Shown piece after piece: positions 53,099 through 64,000 of a stretch of DNA of 64,000 nt. Made by a program: the position numbers and the translations under genes. The notes beneath the pieces were generated by a model. The model did not search any database. It saw only the letters and a program-made list of their open reading frames with translations, and was not told the origin of the DNA. Each line of letters begins with the position of its first letter. The stretch's first letter is position 1. The DNA comes from JBPBQZ01 sp050955105 (lineage in GTDB: Bacteria; Pseudomonadota; Gammaproteobacteria; Burkholderiales; Burkholderiaceae), in assembly GCA_050955105.1 (NCBI GenBank), contig JBPBQZ010000088.1:1-64000 (forward strand). Direction: 5' to 3'.

Positions 53099-53281
53099 TC
53101 AGTGCTCAGGTGACTTGGAATCTGCCCTCAGGGAGCTAAACGCCGGCCACTCACTGCAAGGCCGCATGCCATCCAGCTCTTCATCACTCAATTCATGAGT
53201 ATCCGGATCCGCATCGATGCCGCGCTGAATGGCAATCTCCTCTTCAGGAGTGGGCATTATGAAACGGCTGATTTTGTTCAT
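53099..53281 (-). CDS. brnA: BrnA-family antitoxin
   Basis: A 60-residue antitoxin: MNKISRFIMPTPEEEIAIQR, then GIDADPDTHELSDEELDGMR with the PTPEE and DPDTHELSDEE blocks of BrnA. It overlaps the toxin gene by 38 bases and is translated second, the normal BrnTA order. The ATG at 53281 is chosen; the longer open frame upstream lies inside brnT. It binds DNA to repress the pair and neutralises the toxin. Confidence 0.88.
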   Translation of the reverse strand: MNKISRFIMPTPEEEIAIQRGIDADPDTHELSDEELDGMRPCSEWPAFSSLRADSKSPEH

Positions 53282-53534
53282 AGCGTTTGATCTCTCGTGG
53301 GTTAGCTTTACGAAGACTGATGACATGCCTAATGTCGCTGCGTAGCGTAAAGACCGCGCAAAACAGCCTTTTGCCGATGGGTGCCAATCCGATCCACCTT
53401 TCTTCCCGGTAGTCTTTTCGACGATCTGGATAACTGAACATCTTGGATTCATCCATGTTACGGGCGAAAGACAGAGGCACACCATGCTTGTTGCTGTTGA
53501 TAGCGTCCTTTATCGGACAGAACGACACTTGCAT
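53244..53534 (-). CDS. brnT: BrnT-family ribonuclease toxin
   Basis: A 96-residue toxin: VSFCPIKDAINSNKHGVPLS, YREERWIGLAPIGKRLFCAV and HVISLRKANPREIKRYEQNQ match BrnT, a RelE-fold mRNase, including the conserved Arg and Ser positions in ISLRKA. It has no visible ribosome site; a promoter lies so close that the message may begin at or near the ATG. The genes lie between Nit1C and lhr, on the other strand. Confidence 0.88.
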   Translation of the reverse strand: MQVSFCPIKDAINSNKHGVPLSFARNMDESKMFSYPDRRKDYREERWIGLAPIGKRLFCAVFTLRSDIRHVISLRKANPREIKRYEQNQPFHNAHS

Positions 53535-53542
53535 TGCGGTAG

Positions 53543-53571
53543 AGTCTAATCATTAAAAGCAGAGGTCTCAA
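53543..53571 (-). promoter_or_regulatory. Promoter of brnTA, probably leaderless
   Basis: On the minus strand: TTGAGA (53566-53571), 17-base spacer, TAGACT (53543-53548), and then only eight bases to the brnT ATG. Transcription would start within a base or two of the start codon, giving a leaderless mRNA. Confidence 0.55.
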
Positions 53572-53754
53572 TTCTGTCTTCCCGTCTCTCGGACCACCAC
53601 TCGACCGATTGGCCAACGCCAATTCCCGCATCACGCCTGCGTAATCGCGCAGTCCAGCGCCGCGCACGCTTGCCGCCGCCGGTCAAAAAGCAGAATCCGC
53701 CGGATCCTTGTTAGACTCCTTGCATCACCTCCCGCCGTCCCCATTTACGCCGGT

Positions 53755-58279
<4,525 letters not shown>

Positions 58280-58293
<14 letters not shown>

Positions 58294-59146
58294 GCCGCTT
58301 CTGGTGCGCCGCGGTGCGCTCAGCGGCTGCCACCGTTTGAGTCATCAGCGTGGCGATCGTCATCGGACCCACCCCGCCCGGCACCGGCGTATAAGCCCGC
58401 GCGCGCTCAGCCACGCCAGCGGTTTCGATATCGCCCACGCCGCCCGCGTGGTAGCCCGCGTCGATCACCACGGCGCCATCGCGCAACCATTCGCTACGAA
58501 TAAAAGCCGGTTTGCCGACTGCGCCCACCACGATGTCGGCACGCCGTACGATGTCGGCCAAATCGCGCGTACGCGAATGACAGAGCGTCACCGTGGCGTT
58601 GGCGTTCGACAACATGAAAGCCATCGGCTTGCCGAGAATCGGACTGCGGCCGACCACCACCGCCGACAAGCCCGCCGGGTCGATCTGGTAATGCTTGAGG
58701 ATATGCATGATGCCGGCCGGCGTGGCCGAACCGAACGCCGGCTCACCCAGCGCCATGCGCCCGAAGCCATGGCTGGTCACGCCATCGACATCCTTTTCAA
58801 GCGCGATGCGGTCGAAACAGGCACGCTCGTCGATCTGGCTGGGTACCGGATGCTGCAGCAAGATGCCGGCGACCAGCGGATCGGCGTTCAGTGCGTCGAT
58901 CTGCGCGAGCAGCTCCTCAGTAGTGGTTTGCGCCTGCAACACGATCGGGCGCGACTGCATGCCCACGCGCCGACAGGCATTGCCCTTCATCTTTACGTAA
59001 GTCGCCGATGAAGGATCGTCGCCCACCAGAATTGTCGCCAGCACTGGCGCATCGCCGCCGTCACGCGTGAGCGCCGCGACCCGCACGGCGAGTCCTCGCT
59101 CGACTTCGCCCGACAGCGATTTGCCGTCCAATATCAATGCAGCCAT
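58280..59146 (-). CDS. folD: FolD bifunctional methylene-THF dehydrogenase/cyclohydrolase, divergent form
   Basis: A 288-residue FolD. The catalytic Tyr-Lys pair is YVKMK; EKDVDGV, VVGRSPILGKPM (NADP site) and TPVPGGVGPMT are present. The usual ILVQLPLP is ILLQHPVP and the CTP of the substrate pocket is ATP, so this is a less common subtype. It converts 5,10-methylene-THF to 10-formyl-THF for one-carbon transfer. The ATG at 59146 follows GGGAA; an upstream open frame lacks family similarity. Confidence 0.92.
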
Positions 59147-59275
59147 CAAAATTCCCTTATTCAGAACAGGCGTGAGCATAACGCGTCTCGCGGACGTGTA
59201 AACCGATGCCCGTAAAATCGGCGCGCGGGATCGCCGATTTGCATAGCGCCGCCGCAGCAACCGTCGTGGCGCTAA

Positions 59276-59317
59276 AAACAAAAAACCCGCGCCGACCGGC
59301 AAGGCCGGTGCGCGGGT
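59276..59317 (-). terminator. Rho-independent terminator after the glycine-zipper gene
   Basis: Read on the minus strand: an 8-bp outer stem (ACCCGCGC/GCGCGGGT) and a 6-bp inner stem (ACCGGC/GCCGGT), with a two-base bulge, then TTTTTTGTTTTT. A strong intrinsic terminator that also insulates folD. Confidence 0.85.
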
Positions 59318-59407
59318 CATCCCGAGTCCACTCAGAGCAAGCGGCTCGGTCGGGTCGTGTCAGCCCGCTAAAGGCGGACCGGGTCTCGTCCTCCGTCTAA
59401 AGCCTAT

Positions 59408-59734
59408 TTACCACCGCGGGCCATATCCCGGCGGCGGCGCGCATTCTACATAAGCGCGGTGATAGCTGTCATAGCAGTATCCGGGCGGCGGGCCATAAGC
59501 CGCTGGCGCTGCATAGGCTACCGGATAGGCCGGCTGATAAACCGGCTGAGCGTACACCACCGGGGGCGCTGCCACCGCGGAACCAACCACCGCACCCAGT
59601 AAAGCGCCGCCAACCAAGGCACCCGCTACCGCACCACCACCGTAGCCACCGCCCCAACCACCACGTGCGGAGGCTTGCCCAGCGGAAAGCGCGAGAACCG
59701 CTGCCACCGCCACTACAGAAATTGTCTTGCGCAT
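59408..59734 (-). CDS. Secreted or envelope glycine-zipper protein
   Basis: A 108-residue exported protein. The start MRKTISVVAVAAVLALSAG at 59734 follows GGAGG and gives a signal peptide cleaved after QASA. A Gly-zipper run (GGAVAGALVGGALLGAVVGS) forms a membrane-inserting or oligomerising helix, then a Pro/Tyr/Ala-rich tail (YAQPVYQPAYPVAYAAPAAY) and a conserved-type ending with PGYCYDSYHRAYVECAPPPG. Similar proteins are common and uncharacterised in Burkholderia. Single gene with its own terminator. Confidence 0.8.
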   Translation of the reverse strand: MRKTISVVAVAAVLALSAGQASARGGWGGGYGGGAVAGALVGGALLGAVVGSAVAAPPVVYAQPVYQPAYPVAYAAPAAYGPPPGYCYDSYHRAYVECAPPPGYGPRW

Positions 59735-60069
59735 TTCGCGCCTCCATCCAGATTCGGCTGCGTCAGCCGTTAGATGTATTATTCGCGCTTCTTTAACCGG
59801 TATCGAGCGTATCTCGTTACCAAACATTGCGAACGACTGCGCGTTTTCGTCCAAAAAGGCGGAAAAAACTGCGCCAATATTAGGAATTTCGCGTGCTGGG
59901 CGAGCCTAACGCCGCTCGCAACTTGCAAAGCGTTACATACTGCCGGCCGCCGAACCGCCCGGTAGGCTGCACCGTAACAAAAACGCCGGTAAAGTGGTCT
60001 GGCAATTGCAAAATGCGAAAGCGGCCCTTCGATCCGTTCGCCATCATCCACCACTAAAGAGAGCCTTGC

Positions 60070-60249
60070 ATGAAAAATTTCCGTCGCTTGACCGCCACGC
60101 TGGCCATTGCCGGCGCCGCCTTCGGCATCTTGGCCCAAACACCGGCGATGGCCGCGCCCCACCGCTCCTGTCAACGCGTGCGCGTTGGACATCATTGGCA
60201 ACAACGCTGCCACGTGGTTCCGATGCACCACGATGACCACCACCGTTAA
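60070..60249 (+). CDS. Small secreted His-rich peptide (59 aa)
   Basis: A 59-residue gene: MKNFRRLTATLAIAGAAFGI then LAQTPAMAAPHRSCQRVRVG and HHWQQRCHVVPMHHDDHHR. Residues 1-29 are a signal peptide (cleavage after AMA). The mature ~30 residues have eight His and two Cys (C34, C47), which suggests a disulfide-closed, metal-binding periplasmic peptide. A very strong terminator closes it, supporting a real transcript. Not recognised as a named family. Confidence 0.7.
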   Translation: MKNFRRLTATLAIAGAAFGILAQTPAMAAPHRSCQRVRVGHHWQQRCHVVPMHHDDHHR

Positions 60250-60275
60250 ACTTCGCTAGTCGGGTTTAGCGCAAA

Positions 60276-60310
60276 GCAAACGGCGCGCGGGATCCCCGCG
60301 CGCCGTTTGC
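60276..60310 (+). terminator. Strong Rho-independent terminator
   Basis: A 15-bp perfect stem, GCAAACGGCGCGCGG/CCGCGCGCCGTTTGC, with a GATCC loop, followed by TTTTG. It closes the His-rich peptide gene. Confidence 0.85.
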
Positions 60311-60414
60311 TTTTGCCGATCGCGTGCAGCGCGGGTCCGTTTCGAACACACCACGCTGCACGGCCGCATCACTACTCGTGCATCGTGATTCTTCAGCAGA
60401 ACCGCGGCCGCGAC

Positions 60415-60612
60415 TTAGTGACGCTTCGCATCGTCCTTCATCTGTTTGCCAGCTTGGTTCCGGGCATCACCCGTTTCCTTGCGGGCCGCGCCTTCGGCCT
60501 GCTGCACATCGCCCTTTGCCTGCTGCGCACGGTCGCCTGTGACCTTGCCAACCGTCTCGTTGACCTTGCCTTTCACCTGGTCCATACGGCCGTGAGTTTG
60601 ATCTTTATTCAT
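60415..60612 (-). CDS. CsbD-family stress protein
   Basis: A 65-residue hydrophilic helical protein: MNKDQTHGRMDQVKGKVNET, VGKVTGDRAQQAKGDVQQAE, GAARKETGDARNQAGKQ. The DQVKGKVNETVGKVTGD block is the CsbD family signature; such proteins are abundant under general stress with unknown activity. AGGAG lies six bases before the second of two tandem ATGs, which is used as start. Confidence 0.92.
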   Translation of the reverse strand: MNKDQTHGRMDQVKGKVNETVGKVTGDRAQQAKGDVQQAEGAARKETGDARNQAGKQMKDDAKRH

Positions 60613-60746
60613 CATTCTCTCCTTCAGGTTAGGAACGGCGGGAAGCCGATTCCGTTAAGCAGGCGCGACAGCCAACGCCTGGTCTCCAACGCGGCTTGAC
60701 GCCGCTCGCGCGCACTGCACTGCTGTCGCGCAATTCATGATGCTTC

Positions 60747-61862
60747 TCAGCCTTGCTGCGGCGCGGAGCTATTGATCTGCTCGGGCGGATCGACAGGAGG
60801 CAACTCCTTTTTCATCGACATCTCGGGGCGCAGGCTGCGACTGAACGTCTCCAGTTGCTGCCGACGGCCGGTGCGCAGCGACTCATGAATCGCCGCCAAC
60901 ACGCGCACATCAGCCAGGCCCTCTTCGCCATCAGGTTCGGGCTGCCGGTCTTGCAAGATGCAATCCGAGAAGTATTGCAATTCGCCACCGAATTGATCGG
61001 TCGGCGCAAACGTCCGCGCACGTGACTTGCCATCGACGGTGACCGTCAACTCCATCGGCTTCGCGAAGCCGAATCCCGGGCTCGCCAGCAAATCGCCCTT
61101 GTCGCCCACCAGCCGATAAGCATCGGCCGCATCGGCGCCATACGACACCGTGAACTGCGCCAGGCGCTCGCCCGGAAAGCGCAGCGTCACACTGACCGTA
61201 TCGTCGAAGTCGAAGCCGAGCTTGGTATTCTGCGCACCCACCGCCGACACTTCCACTGGCTCCGCGCCAAACAAATGACGCGCCGCATTCAACGGATACG
61301 GACCCATATCCGGCACCGGACCCGACCAAAAACCATGGTTCGCGCGATGATTGCTCGATGCCACATGCTGCGAAAACGAAGCGTTGAAAAAGCGCGGATC
61401 GCCGATCTCGCCTGAACGCGCCACGCGAATCGCTTCCAGCGTCAGCGGTTCGAAATGCAGGCGGTAGGCCAGCATCAGTTTCGCACCACTCTCACGCGCC
61501 GCCTGGCAGATCGCCTCGCAATCAGCTTCGCTGGTCGCCATCGGCTTCTCGAGCAGCAGATGCAGTCCCGCCCGCAGGGTGCGCAGCGCCCACTCTGTAT
61601 GCATTTCGTTCGGCAACGCCAGATACACCGCGTCGACTTCGCCGGACTCCAGCAGCCGATCGTAGCTGTCGTAGTCGTAGGTCTTAGGAATCTTGTACAG
61701 CGTCGACAGCTGCTTGGCTTTCTGCTGATCGCCCGTGACCAGCGCGGTCAGTTCCGAATTGCCCGTGTGAGCCACGCCGGGCATGAAGGCGGCCTGCGAA
61801 ATCCAGCCGGCACCCACCACCGCATAGCGGACCTTGCGTCCGGAAACCTTCACTGCCTGCAT
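60747..61862 (-). CDS. Gfo/Idh/MocA-family oxidoreductase
   Basis: A 371-residue NAD(P)-dependent sugar or polyol dehydrogenase. N-terminal Rossmann fold VRYAVVGAGWISQAAFMPGV and the EKPMA motif with the catalytic Lys (K106) are clear; the C-terminal beta-sheet domain has FDDTVSVTLRFPGERLAQFT. It resembles glucose-fructose oxidoreductase-type members. AGGGG precedes the ATG at 61862. The last ~30 residues (MSMKKELPPVDPPEQ) are a disordered tail. Substrate unknown. Confidence 0.88.
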   Translation of the reverse strand: MQAVKVSGRKVRYAVVGAGWISQAAFMPGVAHTGNSELTALVTGDQQKAKQLSTLYKIPKTYDYDSYDRLLESGEVDAVYLALPNEMHTEWALRTLRAGLHLLLEKPMATSEADCEAICQAARESGAKLMLAYRLHFEPLTLEAIRVARSGEIGDPRFFNASFSQHVASSNHRANHGFWSGPVPDMGPYPLNAARHLFGAEPVEVSAVGAQNTKLGFDFDDTVSVTLRFPGERLAQFTVSYGADAADAYRLVGDKGDLLASPGFGFAKPMELTVTVDGKSRARTFAPTDQFGGELQYFSDCILQDRQPEPDGEEGLADVRVLAAIHESLRTGRRQQLETFSRSLRPEMSMKKELPPVDPPEQINSSAPQQG

Positions 61863-62229
61863 TGCAACCCCTGGTTCGTTGAGCCGCCAAGCCGCCAATC
61901 GGGCAAATTCTCGCTGACTGTTTGGCGACGGATTCGACCCGATCGCCGCAATAAGCGTGCCCTGGACTGTAGCGCGGGCACCTGCGCGATCAAGCAGTAG
62001 CAGCAGCGGACCTGCTCACGCGCGGCATTCCAAGGCAAGTGGGCAGACAAGCACGCGGCCGCCGACGTTGCAATCGGTCCACGCCAGCAGCGGCATTTTC
62101 ACCGCATCAGGCGTACACTCGCCTTCGCAACGGGGCGAAGCAACGCGCCAGGTGGCACCCAACCGGAGCGCGTGCGCCATGATTTACAGAAAGGCTGAAT
62201 AAACAAGTCAACGCGAAAGGAGCAAGGCA
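61863..62229. other. 367-base intergenic region
   Basis: Spacer between divergent oxidoreductase and MFS genes. I see no protein-like frame, hairpin terminator or clear repeat; it should hold both promoters. Confidence 0.6.
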
Positions 62230-63465
62230 ATGGCCTGGACACGGGAGCAGAAGAACGTAACGATTGCGGCATACCTAGGCTGGACGCTAGACGCATTCGA
62301 CTTCTTCTTGATGGTTTTCATTTTCAAAGACATCGCGAACGAATTCCATATCGCGAAACTGTCCGATGTCACCGTCGCGTTGACCTTGACATTAGCCATG
62401 CGACCCGTCGGCGCGCTGATCTTCGGACGGCTGGCCGACAAGTTCGGCCGCAAGCCCACCATGATGGTGAACATTGCCATCTACTCGGTGCTCGAACTAC
62501 TCTCCGGCTTCTCACCTAATCTCGCCACGCTGCTGATATTGCGCGCCTTGTTCGGCATCGCGATGGGCGGCGAATGGGGCGTGGGCTCCGCGCTGGTGAT
62601 GGAAACCATTCCACCGCGTTCACGCGGCTTCGTCTCCGGCCTATTGCAGGCAGGCTATCCAAGCGGCTTCTTGCTGGCCTCGCTGGTATTCGGTTTGTTC
62701 TACGAATACATCGGCTGGCGCGGCATGTTTTTCGTCGGCATCATCCCCGCACTGCTGGTGCTGTATGTGCGCTCGCACGTGCCCGAATCGCCGGCCTGGC
62801 TTGCGCTGGAAACCAAGCGCACGCGCCCGGGCCTGCTGAAAACGCTGGGACAAAACTGGAAGCTGTCGGTCTACGCCATCGTCTTGATGACCGCCTTCAA
62901 CTTCTTCAGCCACGGCACGCAAGATATCTACCCGACCTTCCTGCGCGAACAGCATCACTTCGATCCGCATACGGTCTCGATCATCTCGATCATTCTTAAT
63001 GTCGGCGCCATCGTCGGTGGCATCGGTTTCGGCATGATCTCCGAACGAATCGGCCGTCGCTGGGCCATCTTCATCGCCGCGTTGATCGCGCTGCCGGTGT
63101 TGCCGCTGTGGGCGTTTTCCACCGGTACCACGCAACTGGCGCTCGGCGCCTTCCTGATGCAGATTTCGGTACAAGGCGCCTGGGGTGTGATCCCGGTGCA
63201 CTTGAACGAAATTTCGCCAGACACCATCCGCGCAACCTTTCCGGGGCTGGTTTATCAGTTGGGCAATCTGTTCGCCTCGGTCAATGGCACGCTGCAACCA
63301 CGCTTTGCCGAAGCGCATGGGGGCAACTACGGGCTGGCGTTGGCCGGCGTGGCCGGTGTCACCGCCGTGGTGATCGCAGTGCTGATCCTCTTCAGCCGCG
63401 AGCGTCGCGGCATCGACATGACGCACTCGGCCGAACAAGCCGTCGCCAGCGAAAGCAGCCGCTAG
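62230..63465 (+). CDS. MFS transporter, sialate/lactate:H+ symporter type
   Basis: A 411-residue twelve-helix carrier. The opening AYLGWTLDAFDFFLMVFIFK with an intramembrane Asp and the loop GRLADKFGRKPTMM are MFS marks; GIAMGGEWGVGSALVMETIP and LLQAGYPSGFLLASLVFG resemble the NanT/Jen1 (SHS) group, which imports sialic acid or short carboxylates with protons. AAGGAG precedes the ATG. It is divergent from the Gfo/Idh/MocA gene; a shared sugar-acid substrate is possible but unproven. Confidence 0.88.
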   Translation: MAWTREQKNVTIAAYLGWTLDAFDFFLMVFIFKDIANEFHIAKLSDVTVALTLTLAMRPVGALIFGRLADKFGRKPTMMVNIAIYSVLELLSGFSPNLATLLILRALFGIAMGGEWGVGSALVMETIPPRSRGFVSGLLQAGYPSGFLLASLVFGLFYEYIGWRGMFFVGIIPALLVLYVRSHVPESPAWLALETKRTRPGLLKTLGQNWKLSVYAIVLMTAFNFFSHGTQDIYPTFLREQHHFDPHTVSIISIILNVGAIVGGIGFGMISERIGRRWAIFIAALIALPVLPLWAFSTGTTQLALGAFLMQISVQGAWGVIPVHLNEISPDTIRATFPGLVYQLGNLFASVNGTLQPRFAEAHGGNYGLALAGVAGVTAVVIAVLILFSRERRGIDMTHSAEQAVASESSR

Positions 63466-63543
63466 TAGCGGACAGCAGACCGGGTAGCGCGCGCCGAATG
63501 CCCTGCGCGCACCCGTTCAACGATCTTCGCCTGGTACCAACAC

Positions 63544-63993
63544 TCAAGCAGGTGCGCGCGCTGCCCAGCGCGCCGCCTGCAATTCCACTTCCGGCAAAAT
63601 CCCCCGCACACGCGTCCAGCGACGTTTTTCCCGGCGGACGCATAACTCCGCGAAGTCGCGTGTCACGCCGTCCTGGTGCAGTTTTTCCACCGTCTGTCGA
63701 ACATAGGCATTCGCATTGAGATCGGTAGCGGCTTGCCCTGATGCTTCCGCCCAGTCAGCGGCGTCCGTAGCAAGCGCGTCCACGCCATCTGCAATGTCTG
63801 CCGGATGCTCGCCCACCATCTGCTCTTGCAACGCGACAAACCGTTCGCGGCAGCTCTTCAATGAGCGCGCCACTTCCGGCGCATCACCGGCGTGGTTAGC
63901 CGCCATATCGCCTAGCTTCGTCAGATCCGCCAACAAGACGGCGCTGGCGCACATCGTGGCTTCGATTTTGAGTTGATTCAGACGCAGGCGCAC
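63544..63993 (-). CDS. Unknown protein at the right edge, possibly 5'-truncated
   Basis: Up to 149 residues within the window. Not recognised. It is alpha-helical and polar: LLADLTKLGDMAANHAGDAP, SLKSCRERFVALQEQMVGEH, DWAEASGQAATDLNANAYVR, and RDFAELCVRREKRRWTRVRG. The frame is open to the edge (GTG at 63993, ATG at 63954), so the real start may lie outside. No signal peptide or membrane segment. Composition and codon use look genuine. Confidence 0.55.
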   Translation of the reverse strand: MRLRLNQLKIEATMCASAVLLADLTKLGDMAANHAGDAPEVARSLKSCRERFVALQEQMVGEHPADIADGVDALATDAADWAEASGQAATDLNANAYVRQTVEKLHQDGVTRDFAELCVRREKRRWTRVRGILPEVELQAARWAARAPA

Positions 63994-64000
63994 CAGCGGG

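Noticed and set aside
61957..62202. 81-residue frame in the spacer before the MFS gene
   Set aside because: Ser/Arg-rich, no ribosome site, no recognisable domain.

Overview
The window is a GC-rich chromosomal segment of a betaproteobacterium, most likely Burkholderiaceae (Burkholderia, Paraburkholderia or Caballeronia type). The evidence is a Burkholderia-type trimeric porin, an llpE-bpeE-bpeF-oprC efflux operon with a divergent bpeT-like regulator, a MocR regulator, CspA and CsbD proteins with the right flavour, and dense coding with good Shine-Dalgarno sites. No tRNA, rRNA, CRISPR array, transposase or prophage gene was seen.

Layout. 1-5.8 kb: the 3' end of a respiratory D-lactate dehydrogenase, a sterol-desaturase-family membrane hydroxylase, DNA polymerase IV, a PH-domain protein, a porin and an SDR/TetR divergent pair (to 6.6 kb). 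6.6-13.0 kb: a Fur-box-headed iron-uptake operon with ECF sigma factor, FecR-type anti-sigma factor, STN-bearing TonB siderophore receptor, PepSY membrane protein, a previously easy-to-miss 59-residue membrane protein, and an SDR. 13.1-21.5 kb: the RND multidrug efflux operon with its lipase-like first gene, followed by a DMT exporter, an unknown protein and an orphan histidine kinase (to 24.3 kb).

24.5-37.1 kb: one long leftward catabolic operon (ketopantoate-reductase-like protein, SDR, flavin dehydrogenase of the 3-ketosteroid-dehydrogenase type, a full branched-chain-amino-acid-type ABC importer, an EthD-like protein, two hot-dog-fold dehydratase subunits and a family III CoA-transferase), with a divergent TetR regulator and two perfect inverted repeats between them. 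The gene set reads as uptake, CoA activation, dehydrogenation, hydration and oxidation of an unidentified organic acid. 37.2-43.2 kb: a MazEF toxin-antitoxin pair, an SDR, an NsrR-like Rrf2 regulator, a lipid A-type acyltransferase, a cold-shock protein and a MocR regulator.

43.6-53.1 kb: the most notable region, a complete Nit1C-type cluster. It holds a Sll0783/MSMEG_0572-type nitrogen-starvation protein, a branch-1 nitrilase, an unusual radical SAM protein, an AIR-synthase-like protein, a glycosyltransferase, a small MSMEG_0570-type protein, a flavin monooxygenase-like protein, a GNAT acetyltransferase and an acyl-CoA synthetase-like ligase. Genes overlap or nearly touch, so they are probably made together. 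The cluster is known from comparative genomics and has been linked to nitrogen starvation and cyanide assimilation, but the product of the combined radical SAM, glycosyltransferase, ligase and acetyltransferase chemistry is not settled. A divergent MocR gene with repeated sequence elements in the shared spacer is a candidate regulator.

53.1-64 kb: a BrnTA toxin-antitoxin pair, a full-length Lhr helicase, a divergent FolD, several small envelope or stress proteins (glycine-zipper, His-rich secreted peptide, CsbD), a Gfo/Idh/MocA oxidoreductase, an MFS transporter and an unknown protein at the right edge.
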